This document shows, one piece after another, positions 5,642 through 6,454 of a stretch of DNA of 6,454 bases. The notes below the pieces were generated by a model. That model saw only the letters and a list, made by a program, of their open reading frames with translations, had not been told where the DNA came from and did no database searches. The translations under genes and the position numbers were made by a program. Every line of letters begins with the position of its first letter. Positions within the stretch are counted from its first letter, which is position 1. The DNA comes from DASYQV01 sp036005125 (GTDB lineage Bacteria > Acidobacteriota > Vicinamibacteria > Vicinamibacterales > UBA2999): positions 1 to 6,454 of the forward strand of contig DASYQV010000294.1 of the NCBI GenBank assembly GCA_036005125.1, in the 5' to 3' direction.

Positions 5642-5792
5642 GACGACAGCCTCCTGCGAACAGTATCTGTTGGCGCGCTGCGCGCGCCGACGTCGAGCGA
5701 CGAAGGAATCAAGGACTCTGCCCTTGACATCCCGGCGGAGCCGTTGATTCGTTCCAGTGTCTTTTTTGACGCGCTTCGCGCGCCGTGCGCGA
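5642..5792. other. atpI-atpE gap holding two look-alike 7-bp hairpins but no atpB
   Basis: This 151-base gap is where the subunit a gene would normally be. It has no reading frame with membrane helices or the subunit a arginine region. Two nearly identical 17-base hairpins are present: GGCGCGC-TGC-GCGCGCC at 5672-5688 and GACGCGC-TTC-GCGCGCC at 5768-5784. A run of six T on the plus strand (5762-5767) precedes the second one. In transcript orientation (minus) it reads as A after the stem, so it does not look like an intrinsic terminator. The atpE ribosome binding site is at 5650-5655. Confidence 0.6.
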
Positions 5793-6239
5793 TCACGGTC
5801 GCCGGCGGAGCTGCCGGACCGCTTCGACCGCCACGGCGGCCACGAACGACGACGCACCCGCAATCATCCACACTGGGTGCGCGCGCAAACGCACCATCAT
5901 AACGTAAGCGACTGCGGCGAGTATACCGTATCTCGTGATGAATTTCACAAGGGTCCAGGCGCGTGACGGCGCACCGAAATCGACTCCGTGCGATCGACCT
6001 CGCGCCTCCGCGGATCCGTCACCGGACATCGGATCCCCACCTGCCGATCCCGCCACGAGCCCGTCGATCCCCGCTTTGATTCCGCGATAGCTCACGAACA
6101 CGACGAGCCCTCCGGCCACGACGCCGAACGCGGCACGCCATCCGCCGGCAACCGTCGCGACGAGCACGAGCGCCGCGCATACGACGGTCGTGTCTCGCTG
6201 TACCCGATTCAGCAGCGGATCACGATCGGTCGCGATCAT
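5793..6239 (-). CDS. atpI: ATP synthase subunit I-like membrane protein
   Basis: From ATG 6239 the product has 148 residues with four predicted membrane segments in two pairs (about 18-33, 36-52, 98-117 and 122-140) and a basic C-terminus (RQLRRRP). This layout and its place between atpZ and atpE fit the subunit I family (PF03899), proposed to help assemble the c-ring. The loop at about 60-97 is long and Gly/Ser/Ala-rich with no recognisable motif. An in-frame TTG at 6272 would add MVAPQAPAPRA, but it overlaps the upstream gene by 53 bases and has no Shine-Dalgarno sequence. The ATG at 6239 overlaps atpZ by 20 bases, consistent with coupled translation, though its own ribosome binding site is also weak. 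Sequence conservation in this family is low, so identity rests partly on context. Confidence 0.75.
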   Translation of the reverse strand: MIATDRDPLLNRVQRDTTVVCAALVLVATVAGGWRAAFGVVAGGLVVFVSYRGIKAGIDGLVAGSAGGDPMSGDGSAEARGRSHGVDFGAPSRAWTLVKFITRYGILAAVAYVMMVRLRAHPVWMIAGASSFVAAVAVEAVRQLRRRP

Positions 6240-6444
6240 CGCTCGCGGTGCTGGTGCCTGTGGCGCGACCAACTGTACGGAATACGTTCAGCGCGCCAGC
6301 CACGACCCCAATGAAGAAGAACACGAACGTGAACCAGGGCGAGGTGCCGAGCCAGCTGTCGATGCGGCGGCCGACCCAGAAGCCGATTGTCACCGCGATG
6401 ACGAACGCGAGCCCCACGGACCCGATCGAGCCCAGCGTCTGCAT
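6220..6444 (-). CDS. atpZ: AtpZ-type F0F1-ATPase accessory protein (possibly partial at 5' end)
   Basis: The visible 74 residues contain two membrane helices (about 6-24 and 36-56) joined by GRRIDSWLGTSPWFT, with AGALNVFR after the second helix. That G-x-x-x-D-x-x-L-G-T-x-P-W signature is typical of the ATPase_gene1 family (PF09527). AtpZ with AtpI is proposed to form a Mg2+/Ca2+ channel or to aid assembly of the synthase. The C-terminus (GTSTASDDRDRS) is a polar tail. The ATG at 6444 is only ten bases from the window edge, the frame stays open to that edge, and family members usually carry a longer polar N-terminus, so the true start may lie outside. It overlaps atpI by 20 bases. Confidence 0.8.
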   Translation of the reverse strand: MQTLGSIGSVGLAFVIAVTIGFWVGRRIDSWLGTSPWFTFVFFFIGVVAGALNVFRTVGRATGTSTASDDRDRS

Positions 6445-6454
6445 CGTGCCGGGC

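Noticed and set aside
5762..5784. T-run plus GC hairpin as an intrinsic terminator
   Set aside because: On the plus strand the T-run comes before the stem, and on the minus strand it reads as A after the stem. Neither fits.
5642..5863. N-terminal extension of atpE to an upstream start
   Set aside because: The added residues are Arg-rich and unlike any subunit c, and the perfect AGGAGG sits eight bases before GTG 5641.

Overview
The window looks like a GC-rich chromosomal segment from a free-living bacterium. My best guess is Acidobacteriota, perhaps the Vicinamibacteria lineage. That is an inference from three things: a secreted PQQ-like propeller beside an LVIVD-repeat protein, the style of F-ATPase subunit c, and intergenic DNA full of short hairpins and imperfect inverted repeats. 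No ribosomal or other marker gene is present to confirm it.

Layout. The plus strand carries one well-supported gene, a tRNA-Ala(GGC) at 66-141 with a plausible sigma70-type promoter at 13-41. Everything recognisable from about 560 to the right edge is on the minus strand, so it is read from right to left. In transcription order it runs: atpZ (6444-6220), atpI (6239-5793), a 151-base gap, atpE for F0 subunit c (5641-5312), a heptamer-based hairpin, an EamA/DMT-type transporter (5223-4315), a 148-bp imperfect inverted repeat, a YbhN/AglD-type flippase-like membrane protein (4194-3193), a secreted PQQ-like beta-propeller protein (3181-1844), an LVIVD-repeat propeller overlapping it by 4 bases (1847-831), and a truncated, twice-frameshifted alpha/beta-hydrolase remnant (798 to about 560). 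From 142 to about 560 I see no gene, only degenerate copies of the tRNA 3' end and small hairpins.

How the genes fit together. atpZ-atpI-atpE is the head of an F-type ATP synthase membrane-sector cluster, but atpB (subunit a), usually between atpI and atpE, is absent. No atpF follows atpE, so the cluster is split or has suffered a deletion. Subunit c carries Q55, E88, S89 and Y93 where the Na+-binding Ilyobacter tartaricus c-ring has Q32, E65, S66 and Y70, and it has a signal-peptide-like leader. The flippase, PQQ-like and LVIVD genes are tightly packed and probably form one unit delivering two exported propeller proteins.

The most interesting material is between the genes. One long hairpin supplies the flippase start codon, another ends two bases before the EamA start codon, and relic tRNA 3' ends lie downstream of the intact tRNA.
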